Source: Burkholderiaceae bacterium (lineage in GTDB: Bacteria; Pseudomonadota; Gammaproteobacteria; Burkholderiales; Burkholderiaceae). Taken from it: a DNA stretch of 32,938 nucleotides. Below, in pieces: positions 14,919 to 25,728 of this stretch (the stretch's first letter is position 1; each line of letters opens with the position of its first letter). The stretch spans positions 1 to 32,938 of the forward strand of contig JASLEM010000128.1 in the NCBI GenBank assembly GCA_030151165.1, read 5' to 3'. The position numbers and the translations under genes are program-made. The notes under the pieces were generated by a model. That model was not told the DNA's origin. It was given only the letters and a program-made list of their open reading frames with translations, and did not search any database.

Positions 14919-15293
14919 ATGTTCGACCACGTGAAATTCGGCGTCAGCGACTACGCGGCGAGCAAGGCGTTCTACCTGAAGGCGCTCGCGCCGCTGGGCG
15001 TCACCGTCGTCTCCGAAGGCGTGCCGACCTACGGCGTGGAGCTCTGCGCCGAGGGCGAGACGTCGCTGTGCCTGTTCCAGACCGCGGAGAAGCCGGCGCA
15101 CCTGCACCTCGCGTTCTCCGCGAAGACGCGCGCGCAGGTCGACGCCTTCCACCGCGCGGCGCTGGAAGCGGGCGGCCAGGACAACGGCCCGCCGGGCCTG
15201 CGCCCGAACTACAACGCGACCTACTACGCGGCGTTCGTGATCGATCCGGACGGGCACAACATCGAGGCGGTGTGCCACGCGGACGTGGCTTGA
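14919..15293 (+). CDS. VOC family (glyoxalase/dioxygenase fold) protein
   Basis: A 124-residue single-module vicinal-oxygen-chelate protein. It begins MFDHVKFGVSDYAASKAFYLKAL, with the metal ligand H4 and the typical 'D...S..FY...L.PLG' pattern, has the second-half HLHLAFSAKTRAQVDAFHRAALEAGG, and ends VIDPDGHNIEAVCH with the conserved glutamate. Such proteins include lyases, dioxygenases and antibiotic-binding proteins; the substrate cannot be read from the sequence. It sits in a run of small enzymes (GFA, VOC, cupin) that are closely spaced and likely co-transcribed. Confidence 0.88.
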   Translation: MFDHVKFGVSDYAASKAFYLKALAPLGVTVVSEGVPTYGVELCAEGETSLCLFQTAEKPAHLHLAFSAKTRAQVDAFHRAALEAGGQDNGPPGLRPNYNATYYAAFVIDPDGHNIEAVCHADVA

Positions 15294-15305
15294 CAAGGAG
15301 TCGAC

Positions 15306-15713
15306 ATGAACCCATTCGCGAACAAGGCTGTCGCCGGCGCGATCCTGGTGGCGTTGACGGGCGCGCTCCTCGCGCAGGCGCCGGCGTTGACACGGACCGT
15401 GGTAGTGAAGGGCGACGTGTCAGTGCCGGGGCGCGAGGCGGTGGCCACGAAGGTGGAGATCGCGCCGGGCGGAGCGTCGGGGTGGCACACGCATCCGGGC
15501 GACGAGATCAGCGTCGTCGACGAGGGCGAGGTGATGCTGTCGGTCGCCGGCCAGCCGCCGCGCCGGATCGCCGCCGGGGAAGGCTTCGTGATTCCGGCGG
15601 GCGTGCCGCACAACGCGAAGAACGAAGGCGCGACGCCGACGCGACTCGTGGGCGTCTATGCGGTGGACAAGGGCCGGCCGCTGGCGTCGCCGGCTTCGGC
15701 GCCGGCGCCCTGA
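15306..15713 (+). CDS. Exported cupin-domain protein
   Basis: A 135-residue single cupin. Residues 1-27 look like a Sec signal (MNPFANKAVAGAILVALTGALLAQAPA), placing it in the periplasm. The cupin metal site is complete: H61, H63 and E67 in GWHTHPGDEIS and H102 in IPAGVPHNAKN. It starts 12 bases after the VOC gene, with AAGGAG ahead. The reaction is unknown; exported cupins of this size often act on small organic or metal-bound ligands. The Ala/Pro/Ser-rich end is not part of the fold. Confidence 0.87.
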   Translation: MNPFANKAVAGAILVALTGALLAQAPALTRTVVVKGDVSVPGREAVATKVEIAPGGASGWHTHPGDEISVVDEGEVMLSVAGQPPRRIAAGEGFVIPAGVPHNAKNEGATPTRLVGVYAVDKGRPLASPASAPAP

Positions 15714-15746
15714 TCGCCGTCGTTGCCCGACGGGCCGGCCGAGGCC

Positions 15747-16577
15747 TCATCGCAGGGTCGCGACGATCTCCAGGTACTCGCTCGGCACGACCAGCGAGCT
15801 CGGGCCGGCGCGATTGGAGCGCTCCAGCAGCTCGACGAGGTCGCGCCGCAGCGCTTCGGCTTGGTCGGCGGGCAGCGCGGCGAAGGCCTTGTGGGTGGGT
15901 CCGTACCAGGTGCGGAAGACGTCGACGAAATGGGCGGCGGAGCGGTAGCGGAACGAGAAGGTGCGCGGCACCGCGACGAGCGACGCGAGGCGGTCGCCGA
16001 ACAGATGGCGCACGTGCGACTCGACGCCCCACGTCGACGGCGGCGTGACGCCCGCGGGCGGGGCGACGTGGCGGCCCAGCACCTTGAACAGCTGGCCGAT
16101 GAAGCCGTCGGGCGTCCAGTTGGCGAGACCGATGCGGCCGCCGGGGCGGCAGACGCGCGCCATCTCGGCGGCCGAGCGCGCATGGTCGGGGGCGAACATC
16201 ACGCCGAAGGTGGAGACGACGGCGTCGAAGCTCGCGTCGGCGAAGGGCAGGGCCTCGACGTCGGCGACCTGGAAGCTCACCTCGAGCCGTTCGGCGCGCG
16301 CGCGCTCGGCGCCGCGTTCCAGCAGGGCGCCCACGTAGTCGGTCGACGTGACGGCGCAGCCGCGGCGTGCGGCGGCGAGGGTGGCGTTGCCGTTGCCGGC
16401 GGCGACGTCGAGCACGCGCTCGTCGCAGCGCAGGTCGCAGGCTTCGGCGAGGGTCTCGCCGACGATCTGCAGCGTGGTGCCGATCACGGCGTAGTCGCCG
16501 CTGCCCCAGGCGATCTGCTGGCGCTGCTTGATGGCGGCGAAGTCGGGCGCGGGTGTGGCGGGGGTGGACGTGGTCAT
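15747..16577 (-). CDS. Class I SAM-dependent methyltransferase
   Basis: A 276-residue methyltransferase of the Methyltransf_11/25 type. S-adenosylmethionine-binding motif I is VLDVAAGNGNATLAAA at about 55-70, the acidic end of strand 2 is in TSTDYVG, and VADVEALPFADASFDAV with the downstream GGRIGLANWTPDGF completes the fold. The substrate is unknown; UbiE-like and small-molecule methylases share this layout. The start at 16577 (MTTSTPATPAPDF) was chosen because the DNA beyond it no longer looks like protein. It is divergent from the large regulator at 16801, so they share the 223-base region holding the phased direct repeats and may form a regulator-target pair. Confidence 0.9.
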   Translation of the reverse strand: MTTSTPATPAPDFAAIKQRQQIAWGSGDYAVIGTTLQIVGETLAEACDLRCDERVLDVAAGNGNATLAAARRGCAVTSTDYVGALLERGAERARAERLEVSFQVADVEALPFADASFDAVVSTFGVMFAPDHARSAAEMARVCRPGGRIGLANWTPDGFIGQLFKVLGRHVAPPAGVTPPSTWGVESHVRHLFGDRLASLVAVPRTFSFRYRSAAHFVDVFRTWYGPTHKAFAALPADQAEALRRDLVELLERSNRAGPSSLVVPSEYLEIVATLR

Positions 16578-16707
16578 GGCGTGAGTGCTCCGTTTCGAGG
16601 GTCGGGAACCAGCGCGATGGCGCCGCTGGCGGGGCTTTGGCGCGGCACGGGTCGTGGCGCGGTGACCCCAATGTCCGCGGCGGGGCGGGCTGCTGTCCTT
16701 GATGGAC

Positions 16708-16733
16708 CTGAAACGACCTGAGATAGTCTGAAA
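16708..16733. promoter_or_regulatory. Three 10-bp-phased direct repeats, candidate operator
   Basis: CTGAAA (16708-16713), CTGAGA (16718-16723) and CTGAAA (16728-16733) begin exactly ten bases apart, and each is preceded by C or T. It lies between the divergent methyltransferase and winged-helix regulator genes. OmpR/PhoB-type winged helices bind direct repeats about one helical turn apart, which is what is seen. The outer GGAC/GTCC (16704-16707 and 16734-16737) adds a dyad. Confidence 0.6.
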
Positions 16734-16800
16734 GTCCGGTTCGGCGCCGCACGCGCGTCGTGTGAGCGCCGGCGGCCGTCGAATGGAGCCCCCGCACCGC

Positions 16801-19344
16801 ATGAACGAGGCCTCGCGCGATCCCCTGTGCTTCGGCGCGGTCGAATTCCGGCCGGCGCAGCGTCTCGTGCTGGTCGAGGGCCGGCCGGTGGCGCTGGGCG
16901 CGCGTGCGATCGACGTGCTGCAGGCGCTGGTCGACCACCGCGACCGCGTCGTGACCAAGCAGGAACTGCTCGACCTCGCGTGGCCAGGGCGGGTGGTCGA
17001 GGAGAACAACCTGCAGGTGCAGATCAGCGCGCTGCGCAAGCTGCTGGGCACGCAGGCGATCGCCACCGTGCCCGGACGCGGCTACCGGTTCACCGCGATG
17101 CCGGCGCCGCCGCCTTCGACCGCATCGCCGGAAGCCGGAGCCTCCGCGCCGATCGGGCGCGCGCCGCGCGGCAACCTGCCGGCGTCGGCGCCGCGCCTGG
17201 TCGGCCGCGATGGCGAGATCGCCGACCTCGTGCAGCAGGCGCGAACGCATCGCGCCGTGACCGTCGTCGGCGCGGGCGGCATCGGCAAGACCCGGCTGGC
17301 GCTGGCCGCGGCGCATGGCCTGTGCGACGCGTTCGAGCACGGCGCCTGGCTGGTCGATCTCGCATCGGTGACCGACCCGGCGCTCGTCGCCTCGGCGATG
17401 GCGCAGGCGCTGTCGTTGAGCCTGCCGGCGGGCCGGCACGTCGAGGAGGCGCTGCCCGACGCCCTGCGTGGACGCGAGCTGCTGCTCGTGCTGGACAACT
17501 GCGAGCACCTGCTCGATGCCGTGGGCCGCCTGGTCGAGGCCCTGCTGCGGCACACGGCGCTGGTGCACGTGCTGGCCACCAGCCAGGAGCGGCTGCGCAT
17601 CGGCGAGGAGCGGCTGTTCCGCATCGAGCCGCTGGGCCTCCCGGATCGCGCGACGCTGGAGGATGCCGCCGCGGCGAGCGCGGTCGGGCTGTTCGTCCAG
17701 CGCGTGCAGGCGCTGCGGGCGGGGTTCGCGCTCGACGAGCACAACGTCGAGGCGGTGGTCGATCTCTGCCGCCAGCTGGACGGCCTGCCGCTGGCGATCG
17801 AGCTGGCCGCCGCGCGCGTGCCGGTGCTGGGCGTGGCCGGCGTGCGCGAGCGGCTGGTCGATCGGTTCCGCGTCCTCGCCGGCGGCTGGCGCACCGCCGG
17901 CCGTCGCCACCAGACGCTGCGCGAGATGCTGGACTGGAGCTGCGGGCTGCTCACCGATGTCGAATGCACGGTCTTCGTCCGGGCCGGCGTCTTCGTCGGC
18001 GGCTTCTCGCTCGAGGCGGCGCAGGCCGTGCTGGCCGACGACGACATCGACGCCGCGACCGTGCTCGACGCGCTGGGCAGCCTCGTCGACAAGTCGCTCG
18101 TCGTGCCCGACTCGGCCGACCCGCCGCGCCTGCGCCTGCTCGAGACCATGCGCGCCTACGCGCTCGAGCGCCTCGCCGGATCCGCCACCGACGCCGAGCG
18201 CACGATGCGGCGCCACGCGGTGGCGATGCAGCGCCTGGTCGCGGCCGGCAACGAGCAGGCGTGGACGGTGCCCTCGCAGCACCGCCTGGCGCGCGTGCTG
18301 CCCGACCTGGACAACCTGCGCGCGGCCATCGCCTGGGCGGCGCGCACGGCGGACGCCGCCGACCTGCAGGTCGCACTCGCCGGGGCGTCCGCCTGGGTCT
18401 GGTTCCTGGCCAGCCTGCGCGTCGAGGGCCTGGCGCGCCTCGGGGCGGCCATCGCGCGGATCGGCCCGCTGACGGCCATCGACGCCGAGGCGCGGTTGCT
18501 GGAGGGCTGGGTGTCGCTCAGTTTCCCCGTCGCGGGGCCGGCGGAGCGGGCCGCGCTGGCGCGCGCGACCGCGCTCTTCGCACGATCGGGCGACCGTCCG
18601 GGCGCCTACCGCGCCTGCTGGACGCTGATCCGTGCCGCCGCCGTCACGCAGGACGTGCAGGCCTGCCACGACGGCCTGCGCCAGCTCGAGGCCTTGTACG
18701 ACCCGGCCTGGCCGCCCATCGCGCGCTGGGAGCTGCTCACGGCGCGCTTCCTCATCTGCTGGTGCACCGACAGCGCGGCCGCCGCCACGGTCGTGGCCGA
18801 CACCCGCGACAGCCTCCACCTCGCCGAAGCCTTCGGCGACCTGCGGCTGCGGGCGATGTCCCTCATGTACCTGGAGCAGCTGACCGAAGGCCTGGGCCGC
18901 TTCGACGAGGCCGTGCAACGCGGCCGCGAACTGATCGCGCTGCTGCGCCACGTGCCGTTCACGCTGCTTCGCCCGGTGGGCATGAGCAACCTGTGCCTCT
19001 CGCTGACTCACCTGGGCCGCCTCGACGAAGCCCTGGAAGTCGGCCGCGAGGCCCTGTCGGAGCATCGCCTGGGCAGCACCGTCTCCATGATGCTCGACAC
19101 CGCCGCGCTGCTCGCCATGAAACGCGGCCGGTTCGACGCCGCCGCCATGGCACTCGGTCGCGCCGACGCCTCGGTCGCGGACAACCCTGGAGCGAGGCAG
19201 CCGAACGAGGTGCGCGCACGGAGCCTCACGATGGCGGGCTTGCTGCAGGCGTTGCCGGCTTCGGAATTGGCCCGGGTGATGGCGCTGGGGGCGAAGTCGG
19301 GTGACGAGGTGGTGGTGGGGTTGGCGTTGGATGTGAAGGGGTAG
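16801..19344 (+). CDS. Winged-helix transcriptional regulator with P-loop ATPase and TPR-like repeats
   Basis: A large regulator, 847 residues from the ATG at 16801. Residues about 10-98 are an OmpR/CadC-type winged helix (FGAVEFRPAQRLVLVEG, then LQVQISALRKLLG and IATVPGRGYRF). The Walker A motif GAGGIGKT is at about 157-164, LLLVLDNCEHL is the Walker B region, and LPLAIELAAARV follows as in STAND/NB-ARC ATPases of the COG3903 group. The C-terminal 400 residues are alpha-helical TPR-like repeats that probably sense a ligand or partner. No signal or membrane segment is seen. GGAG 12 bases before 16801 is weakly placed; an ATG at 16783 and a GTG at 16762 are in frame and possible. It likely acts on its own promoter and the divergent methyltransferase gene. 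Confidence 0.88.
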   Translation: MNEASRDPLCFGAVEFRPAQRLVLVEGRPVALGARAIDVLQALVDHRDRVVTKQELLDLAWPGRVVEENNLQVQISALRKLLGTQAIATVPGRGYRFTAMPAPPPSTASPEAGASAPIGRAPRGNLPASAPRLVGRDGEIADLVQQARTHRAVTVVGAGGIGKTRLALAAAHGLCDAFEHGAWLVDLASVTDPALVASAMAQALSLSLPAGRHVEEALPDALRGRELLLVLDNCEHLLDAVGRLVEALLRHTALVHVLATSQERLRIGEERLFRIEPLGLPDRATLEDAAAASAVGLFVQRVQALRAGFALDEHNVEAVVDLCRQLDGLPLAIELAAARVPVLGVAGVRERLVDRFRVLAGGWRTAGRRHQTLREMLDWSCGLLTDVECTVFVRAGVFVGGFSLEAAQAVLADDDIDAATVLDALGSLVDKSLVVPDSADPPRLRLLETMRAYALERLAGSATDAERTMRRHAVAMQRLVAAGNEQAWTVPSQHRLARVLPDLDNLRAAIAWAARTADAADLQVALAGASAWVWFLASLRVEGLARLGAAIARIGPLTAIDAEARLLEGWVSLSFPVAGPAERAALARATALFARSGDRPGAYRACWTLIRAAAVTQDVQACHDGLRQLEALYDPAWPPIARWELLTARFLICWCTDSAAAATVVADTRDSLHLAEAFGDLRLRAMSLMYLEQLTEGLGRFDEAVQRGRELIALLRHVPFTLLRPVGMSNLCLSLTHLGRLDEALEVGREALSEHRLGSTVSMMLDTAALLAMKRGRFDAAAMALGRADASVADNPGARQPNEVRARSLTMAGLLQALPASELARVMALGAKSGDEVVVGLALDVKG

Positions 19345-19521
19345 GAAGGGTGGTGAGCGAGGCAAGTCTCGTCGCCACGCCTGGTCAAGCCGTGGATCGG
19401 CGGCCATGACGATGCGAACGACCAGGATGGGTCCCGGAGCAAGGATTTCCATGTGCTCAAGCATTGAGATCGAGCGCGCCGAGCGAATCCGGATCGGCGT
19501 GGTCGGAGCAGGCGTGGTGCG

Positions 19522-20838
19522 ATGACCGACCCGATCGACATCACGCGGCACAGGTTGATCGTCGGGATCCTCCTGGCGACGCTGCTGGCGTCGGCCGTCG
19601 CGATCGCGAGCCTGGCGCTCGGGGGCGCGGCCGATTCGCCGTCGCTGCGGGCCGCGGCGATCCTGCTCGACGGCCGTTGGCGATTCCATGCGGGCGATGA
19701 CCCGCACGGGGCCGACGCCCGCCTGGACGACAGCGCCTGGGGCACCATCGACCTGACCGCGCCGCCGGGCAGCCACGACGGGGATGTCGGCCTGCCGGAC
19801 TACGTCCCGGGCTGGATGGCGCAAGGGCATCCCGGCTACACCGGCCATGCCTGGTACCGGCGTGGGGTGGATGTGCCGGCCGGGCCGGCCGGACCGGCGT
19901 CATGGGACGTCCTCGGGCCGACGCTCGTGGAGGACGGCTACGAGCTCTATTGGAACGGGCAGTTGCTGGGCGGGTCGGGCAGGTTGGGCGCGTCTCCGCG
20001 CGTCGTGGGCACGCGGCCGCTGCGATTCGCGCTGCCGGCCGACGCCGCGGGCACGCACGGCGTCCTCGCCCTGCGCGTGTTCATGCTGCCCCGGCCCGCG
20101 CCCAGCGCCGGCGGCGGCGGCGTGCACAGCGCGCCGTTCCTCGCGCCCCGGCCCGCGGGCGACCGGCTGCACCAGGCGCAATGGGCGCGGACCATCGCGG
20201 GCTACATCGCCGACGCGATCGAGCCGATCGCCATGTTGGCGCTCGTCGGCCTGGCGCTCTGGTGCCGGCCGCGCAGCGACGCCCGGGGCTTCCTGGCCTT
20301 CGCCGGCGTCGCGCTGGCGTTGACGGCGATCCGCCGCCTCGACAACGCGCTGGTCTCCTGGACCGACCTGATGGATCTGCCGACCTACTCGTGGCTCGCG
20401 AGGTTCATGGGGATGCCCACCGTGGCCGCCTGGGCGCTGGCCTGGAACCGCTGGGGCCGGCGCCCGTGGCGAAGCATCGACGCATCGGCGCTGGCGATCC
20501 TGGTCGCGCAGGTCGTCGGCACCGTGCTGCATTCGCCGGACGTGACCCGCTTCAGCCGTCTCGCGGCGATCGCGCTCTTCGTCGTGATTGCGGCACGCAT
20601 CGCTCGCAGCGGGCCCCCGCGGACGCTCGCGCTGACCACCCTGGCACTCACGGTCCTGGCATTCTTCGGCGGCGAACTGCTCGACCCGATCGGCCTGCCG
20701 GGCATCTGGTTTCCCTTCGGGATCGGCGTCTCGCGCACCCAATACCTCCTGGCCGTGCTCATCCCGTTGCTTGCAGTGCTGGTCGCGGGAACATTGGGCG
20801 GCAGTCGCGCCCGCCGTCGCCCCGATTCATTGCCTTGA
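19522..20838 (+). CDS. Jelly-roll/7TM membrane protein (7TMR-DISM-like)
   Basis: A 438-residue membrane protein of unknown function. A transmembrane helix at about 12-34 is followed by an outside domain (about 45-200) with the sugar-binding jelly-roll pattern of family 2 glycoside hydrolases: LDGRWRFHAGDD, WGTIDLTAPPG, GHAWYRRGVDVPAG, YELYWNGQLLGGSGRLG. Seven hydrophobic helices follow (from YIADAIEPIAMLALVGLALW to YLLAVLIPLLAVLVAGTLG). That order is that of 7TM receptors with extracellular sensing modules (7TMR-DISM), which usually end in a kinase, GGDEF or phosphatase domain. Here the protein ends 15 residues after the last helix, so no output domain is present. It could be a sensor acting through a partner. 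GGAG lies 13 bases ahead of the ATG. Confidence 0.82.
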   Translation: MTDPIDITRHRLIVGILLATLLASAVAIASLALGGAADSPSLRAAAILLDGRWRFHAGDDPHGADARLDDSAWGTIDLTAPPGSHDGDVGLPDYVPGWMAQGHPGYTGHAWYRRGVDVPAGPAGPASWDVLGPTLVEDGYELYWNGQLLGGSGRLGASPRVVGTRPLRFALPADAAGTHGVLALRVFMLPRPAPSAGGGGVHSAPFLAPRPAGDRLHQAQWARTIAGYIADAIEPIAMLALVGLALWCRPRSDARGFLAFAGVALALTAIRRLDNALVSWTDLMDLPTYSWLARFMGMPTVAAWALAWNRWGRRPWRSIDASALAILVAQVVGTVLHSPDVTRFSRLAAIALFVVIAARIARSGPPRTLALTTLALTVLAFFGGELLDPIGLPGIWFPFGIGVSRTQYLLAVLIPLLAVLVAGTLGGSRARRRPDSLP

Positions 20839-21159
20839 GCTCGATGCCTGAAGTGCGGCGATTGCGGGACCGCTGCAACGCGGTCAAGCGGGTCGGCCAT
20901 CGGGCGGCTTCCTCGATGCGTCCACACTGTCGGCGGTGTCGGAGTGAGCGGTTTCGAGGCGGGGAGATGCTCGCACGCCCGCAATCGCACGGGTTTCGGG
21001 TCGAACCACACGCGTCGCGCAAGGAAGAACGACGTGGGCGACGGCGCGTTTGAGACAATGTCTCCACGCCGCTTCGCCGCGTCCCTCGCCGAGGTCTCCG
21101 CAACCCGACCGCGGCGACCGGGCTGTCCGACTTCCTTTCCTCGCTTCGCACCTTCCGCC
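20839..21159. other. Gap ahead of crcB
   Basis: This 321-base gap holds no gene that I can support. The crcB frame stays open back to about 20944, but that part is not CrcB-like. One short palindrome is seen, GAGAC-AAT-GTCTC at 21052-21064, about 100 bases ahead of crcB. I looked for the fluoride riboswitch consensus (GGNGATGG... with a pseudoknot and terminator) and saw none. Confidence 0.5.
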
Positions 21160-21585
21160 ATGAGCGTCACCCCTCTCGTTCCCACTCCCGCGATGGTCAC
21201 GCCGTTGTCGCCGCTCGCGCAGGCCGGCGCGGTTGCCATCGGGGGAGCGCTGGGCTCCGTGCTGCGCTGGCGGCTGATCGTCTGGCTCGGCGCGCTGCAG
21301 TGGCCGATCGCGCCGGGCATCCTGGTCGCGAATCTCGTCGGCGGACTCTGCATCGGCTTCTCCATCGTCGCGTTCGAGCGCATGCCGTCGGAAGGGATGA
21401 AGCTGCTGCTCGTCACCGGCGTGCTTGGCGGGTTGACCACCTTCTCGTCGTTCTCGGGCGAATCGCTGAGCCTGATGATCAAGGGGCAGTGGGGCATCGC
21501 GGTGCTGCACACGCTGGTTCATGTCTGCGGCGCGCTGTTCGCGGCCGTGCTGGGCTGGCAGATCGGTCGATGGGTGCTCGCTTGA
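21160..21585 (+). CDS. crcB: CrcB/FluC fluoride channel
   Basis: A 141-residue, four-helix membrane protein that exports fluoride, working as an antiparallel dimer in the inner membrane. Family marks are GGALGSVLRW (residues about 28-37), the ANLVGGLCIGF stretch, and GVLGGLTTFSSFSGES, which contains the pore phenylalanines and the central sodium-binding backbone segment. The ATG at 21160 was chosen as the first one close to the conserved start; the next, at 21193, would drop 11 residues. The end overlaps the flavin reductase start at 21570 by 16 bases. Confidence 0.9.
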   Translation: MSVTPLVPTPAMVTPLSPLAQAGAVAIGGALGSVLRWRLIVWLGALQWPIAPGILVANLVGGLCIGFSIVAFERMPSEGMKLLLVTGVLGGLTTFSSFSGESLSLMIKGQWGIAVLHTLVHVCGALFAAVLGWQIGRWVLA

Positions 21586-22187
21586 CGCAGCCGACGCCGC
21601 ACGACGCGCCCTCCGCGCACGATCCGGACGACGCGATGGCCGACGACCACGACGCTGCCGCGAACGAGGCCACCCGCACGGGCACGGTGACGGACCTGGA
21701 GCCGCGCGAGCTCGGCCCGGACGAACTGCGCCAGGCCCTCGGCCGCTTCGTCACGGGCGTAACGATCGTCACCTGCCTCGACGAGCACGGCGAGCGTGTC
21801 GGGCTCACCGCCAACTCCTTCAACGCGCTGTCGCTCGACCCGCCGCTGGTGTTGTGGTCGCTGCGCGAGGCCAGCACGAGCATCGCCGCGTTCACCACCG
21901 CGAGCCACTTCGCGGTCAACGTGCTGTCGGCGGAGCAGGTCGACCTGTCGCGCCGCTTCGCGCGGCCGTCGAGCGCCAAGTTCGACGCCGGCGAGTGGTC
22001 GGACGGGCAGGGCGGTGCGCCGCTGCTGGCCGGCTGCGTGGCCGTCTTCGAATGCCGCCGCCGCAGCCATCACGCGGCCGGCGACCACGTGCTGTTCATC
22101 GGCGAGGTGGAGCGCATCGGCGGTTCGGCCGAGGCGCCGCTGGTCTACCACGCGGGCCATTACCGGACGCTCTGCGAGCCGGACTGA
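21570..22187 (+). CDS. Flavin reductase family protein
   Basis: A 205-residue protein of the FMN-binding split-barrel flavin reductase family, which reduce FMN or FAD with NAD(P)H for partner monooxygenases. The core begins at about residue 50: LRQALGRFVTGVTIVTCLD, then VGLTANSFNALSLDPPLVLWSL, SHFAVNVLS and HVLFIGEVERI. About 45 residues ahead of the core are Asp/Ala/Thr-rich and not conserved; starts at TTG 21582 or ATG 21636 are possible and would shorten that tail. The ATG at 21570 overlaps crcB by 16 bases. No partner oxygenase is in the window, so its role here is unknown. Confidence 0.88.
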   Translation: MGARLTQPTPHDAPSAHDPDDAMADDHDAAANEATRTGTVTDLEPRELGPDELRQALGRFVTGVTIVTCLDEHGERVGLTANSFNALSLDPPLVLWSLREASTSIAAFTTASHFAVNVLSAEQVDLSRRFARPSSAKFDAGEWSDGQGGAPLLAGCVAVFECRRRSHHAAGDHVLFIGEVERIGGSAEAPLVYHAGHYRTLCEPD

Positions 22188-22231
22188 CCGGCGGGGGCGA
22201 ACCGTCGGTTGCGGCACGCAGGTTGCCGGCG

Positions 22232-22260
22232 CTTGAATTGCTGCGACTCCGGCCCTATTT
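22232..22260 (+). promoter_or_regulatory. Sigma-32 heat-shock promoter of clpB
   Basis: CTTGAAT at 22232-22238 and CCCTATTT at 22253-22260 are separated by 14 bases. The sigma-32 consensus is CTTGAAA with 13-15 bases to CCCCATNT, so the match is six of seven at -35 and all but one at -10. Transcription would start about 20 bases before the clpB ATG. Confidence 0.8.
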
Positions 22261-22286
22261 GTCCGGGAGTTGAAAGGAATCACAAG

Positions 22287-24881
<2,595 letters not shown>

Positions 24882-24906
24882 GGCGCGCGACCCGGCACAC
24901 CATGAG

Positions 24907-24939
24907 GCCCCGCGCTCGATGACGAGCCCGGGGCTTTTT
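24907..24939 (+). terminator. Rho-independent terminator after clpB
   Basis: GCCCCG-C-GCTCG (24907-24918) pairs with CGAGC-C-CGGGGC (24923-24934) around the loop ATGA with one C-C mismatch, followed by TTTTT (24935-24939). It begins 25 bases after the clpB stop. Confidence 0.85.
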
Positions 24940-24989
24940 CGTGCACGGCCCGCGTTGTTGCGCCGACCGGCGGCGACCTGCATGGAGCG

Positions 24990-25637
24990 TCAGGCCTTCG
25001 TCAGGAGGAAATGCCCCAAGAAGTACAGATTCCAGCACGCCAGCAGCGCCATGCCCGCGCCGACAACCGCGAACACGGCATATCGGAAGCCGCGAGCTAC
25101 CGTCGAACCTGTCTGCCACATGAAGTGGACTCCCACGCCGACCAGAACGAAGAAGCCGACGATCTCGCCGATCATCAACACCGCATCCATGGGCACGCCC
25201 CCGAAGGGCGCCAGACTGGTCAGTCGATCGATGTAGGGCCATGCCACGTACGTCAACGGGACGATGACGACGACGTACCGTGCGACGAACAGCGCGAGTT
25301 TCGGCGAGCCCTTCTGGACGTGGCCTGCGCCCGTCCCGTAAACGGTCATCGTCACATGCTCGCCGTTCACGAAGCCTGAGGCCGAGCCAGGCGTCGAGTT
25401 GAAGATGTCGCGCGCGATGCCCCAGTACAGAATCATGGCGGGCCCCAGCCAGATCGCGCTCAGCCAGGCAAGCCTGGCCAGGCTTGCGACCGGTTCTGCT
25501 GCGTGCAGGGAGAGGGGTTTGAACACTCGCAACTCGTACAGCACGATCGCACCGAATACGGCCAACAGGAGACGTCCAAACTTGACGGCGCCGCTGGGAA
25601 CGCCGTCGATTGCCTTGGCTGCCGTCGGGATAGTCAC
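24990..25637 (-). CDS. Uncharacterised five-helix membrane protein
   Basis: A 215-residue protein with about five hydrophobic helices (LLLAVFGAIVLYELRVF, LARLAWLSAIWLGPAMILYW, FVARYVVVIVPLTYVAWPYI, AVLMIGEIVGFFVLVGVGV, VVGAGMALLACWNLYFLGHF). No known family motif is recognised. Between helices 2 and 3 lies a polar stretch of about 35 residues (DIFNSTPGSASGFVNGEH...). The start was taken as GTG at 25637 (VTIPTAAKAIDG) because AGAGG stands ahead of it; the frame runs 26 residues further back with no ATG near. The base composition is less GC-rich than its neighbours, which hints at later arrival. Convergent to clpB. Confidence 0.7.
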   Translation of the reverse strand: MTIPTAAKAIDGVPSGAVKFGRLLLAVFGAIVLYELRVFKPLSLHAAEPVASLARLAWLSAIWLGPAMILYWGIARDIFNSTPGSASGFVNGEHVTMTVYGTGAGHVQKGSPKLALFVARYVVVIVPLTYVAWPYIDRLTSLAPFGGVPMDAVLMIGEIVGFFVLVGVGVHFMWQTGSTVARGFRYAVFAVVGAGMALLACWNLYFLGHFLLTKA

Positions 25638-25728
25638 GATCTGCCTCTGCGCGATTGGATGAGCTGGAAATTCTAGTTTTCGCCAGCACTGATGGGAAGC
25701 TCGCGCGAGCCGCAAGCGTGGCCCTTTT

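Noticed and set aside
15508..19848. A 1446-codon open frame on the minus strand
   Set aside because: It runs opposite the regulator, cupin and methyltransferase genes; the product is Arg/Ala/Gly/His-rich with no domain. Long open antisense frames are expected in DNA this GC-rich.
20839..21159. Fluoride riboswitch ahead of crcB
   Set aside because: The conserved core and the pseudoknot partner could not be found on either strand.
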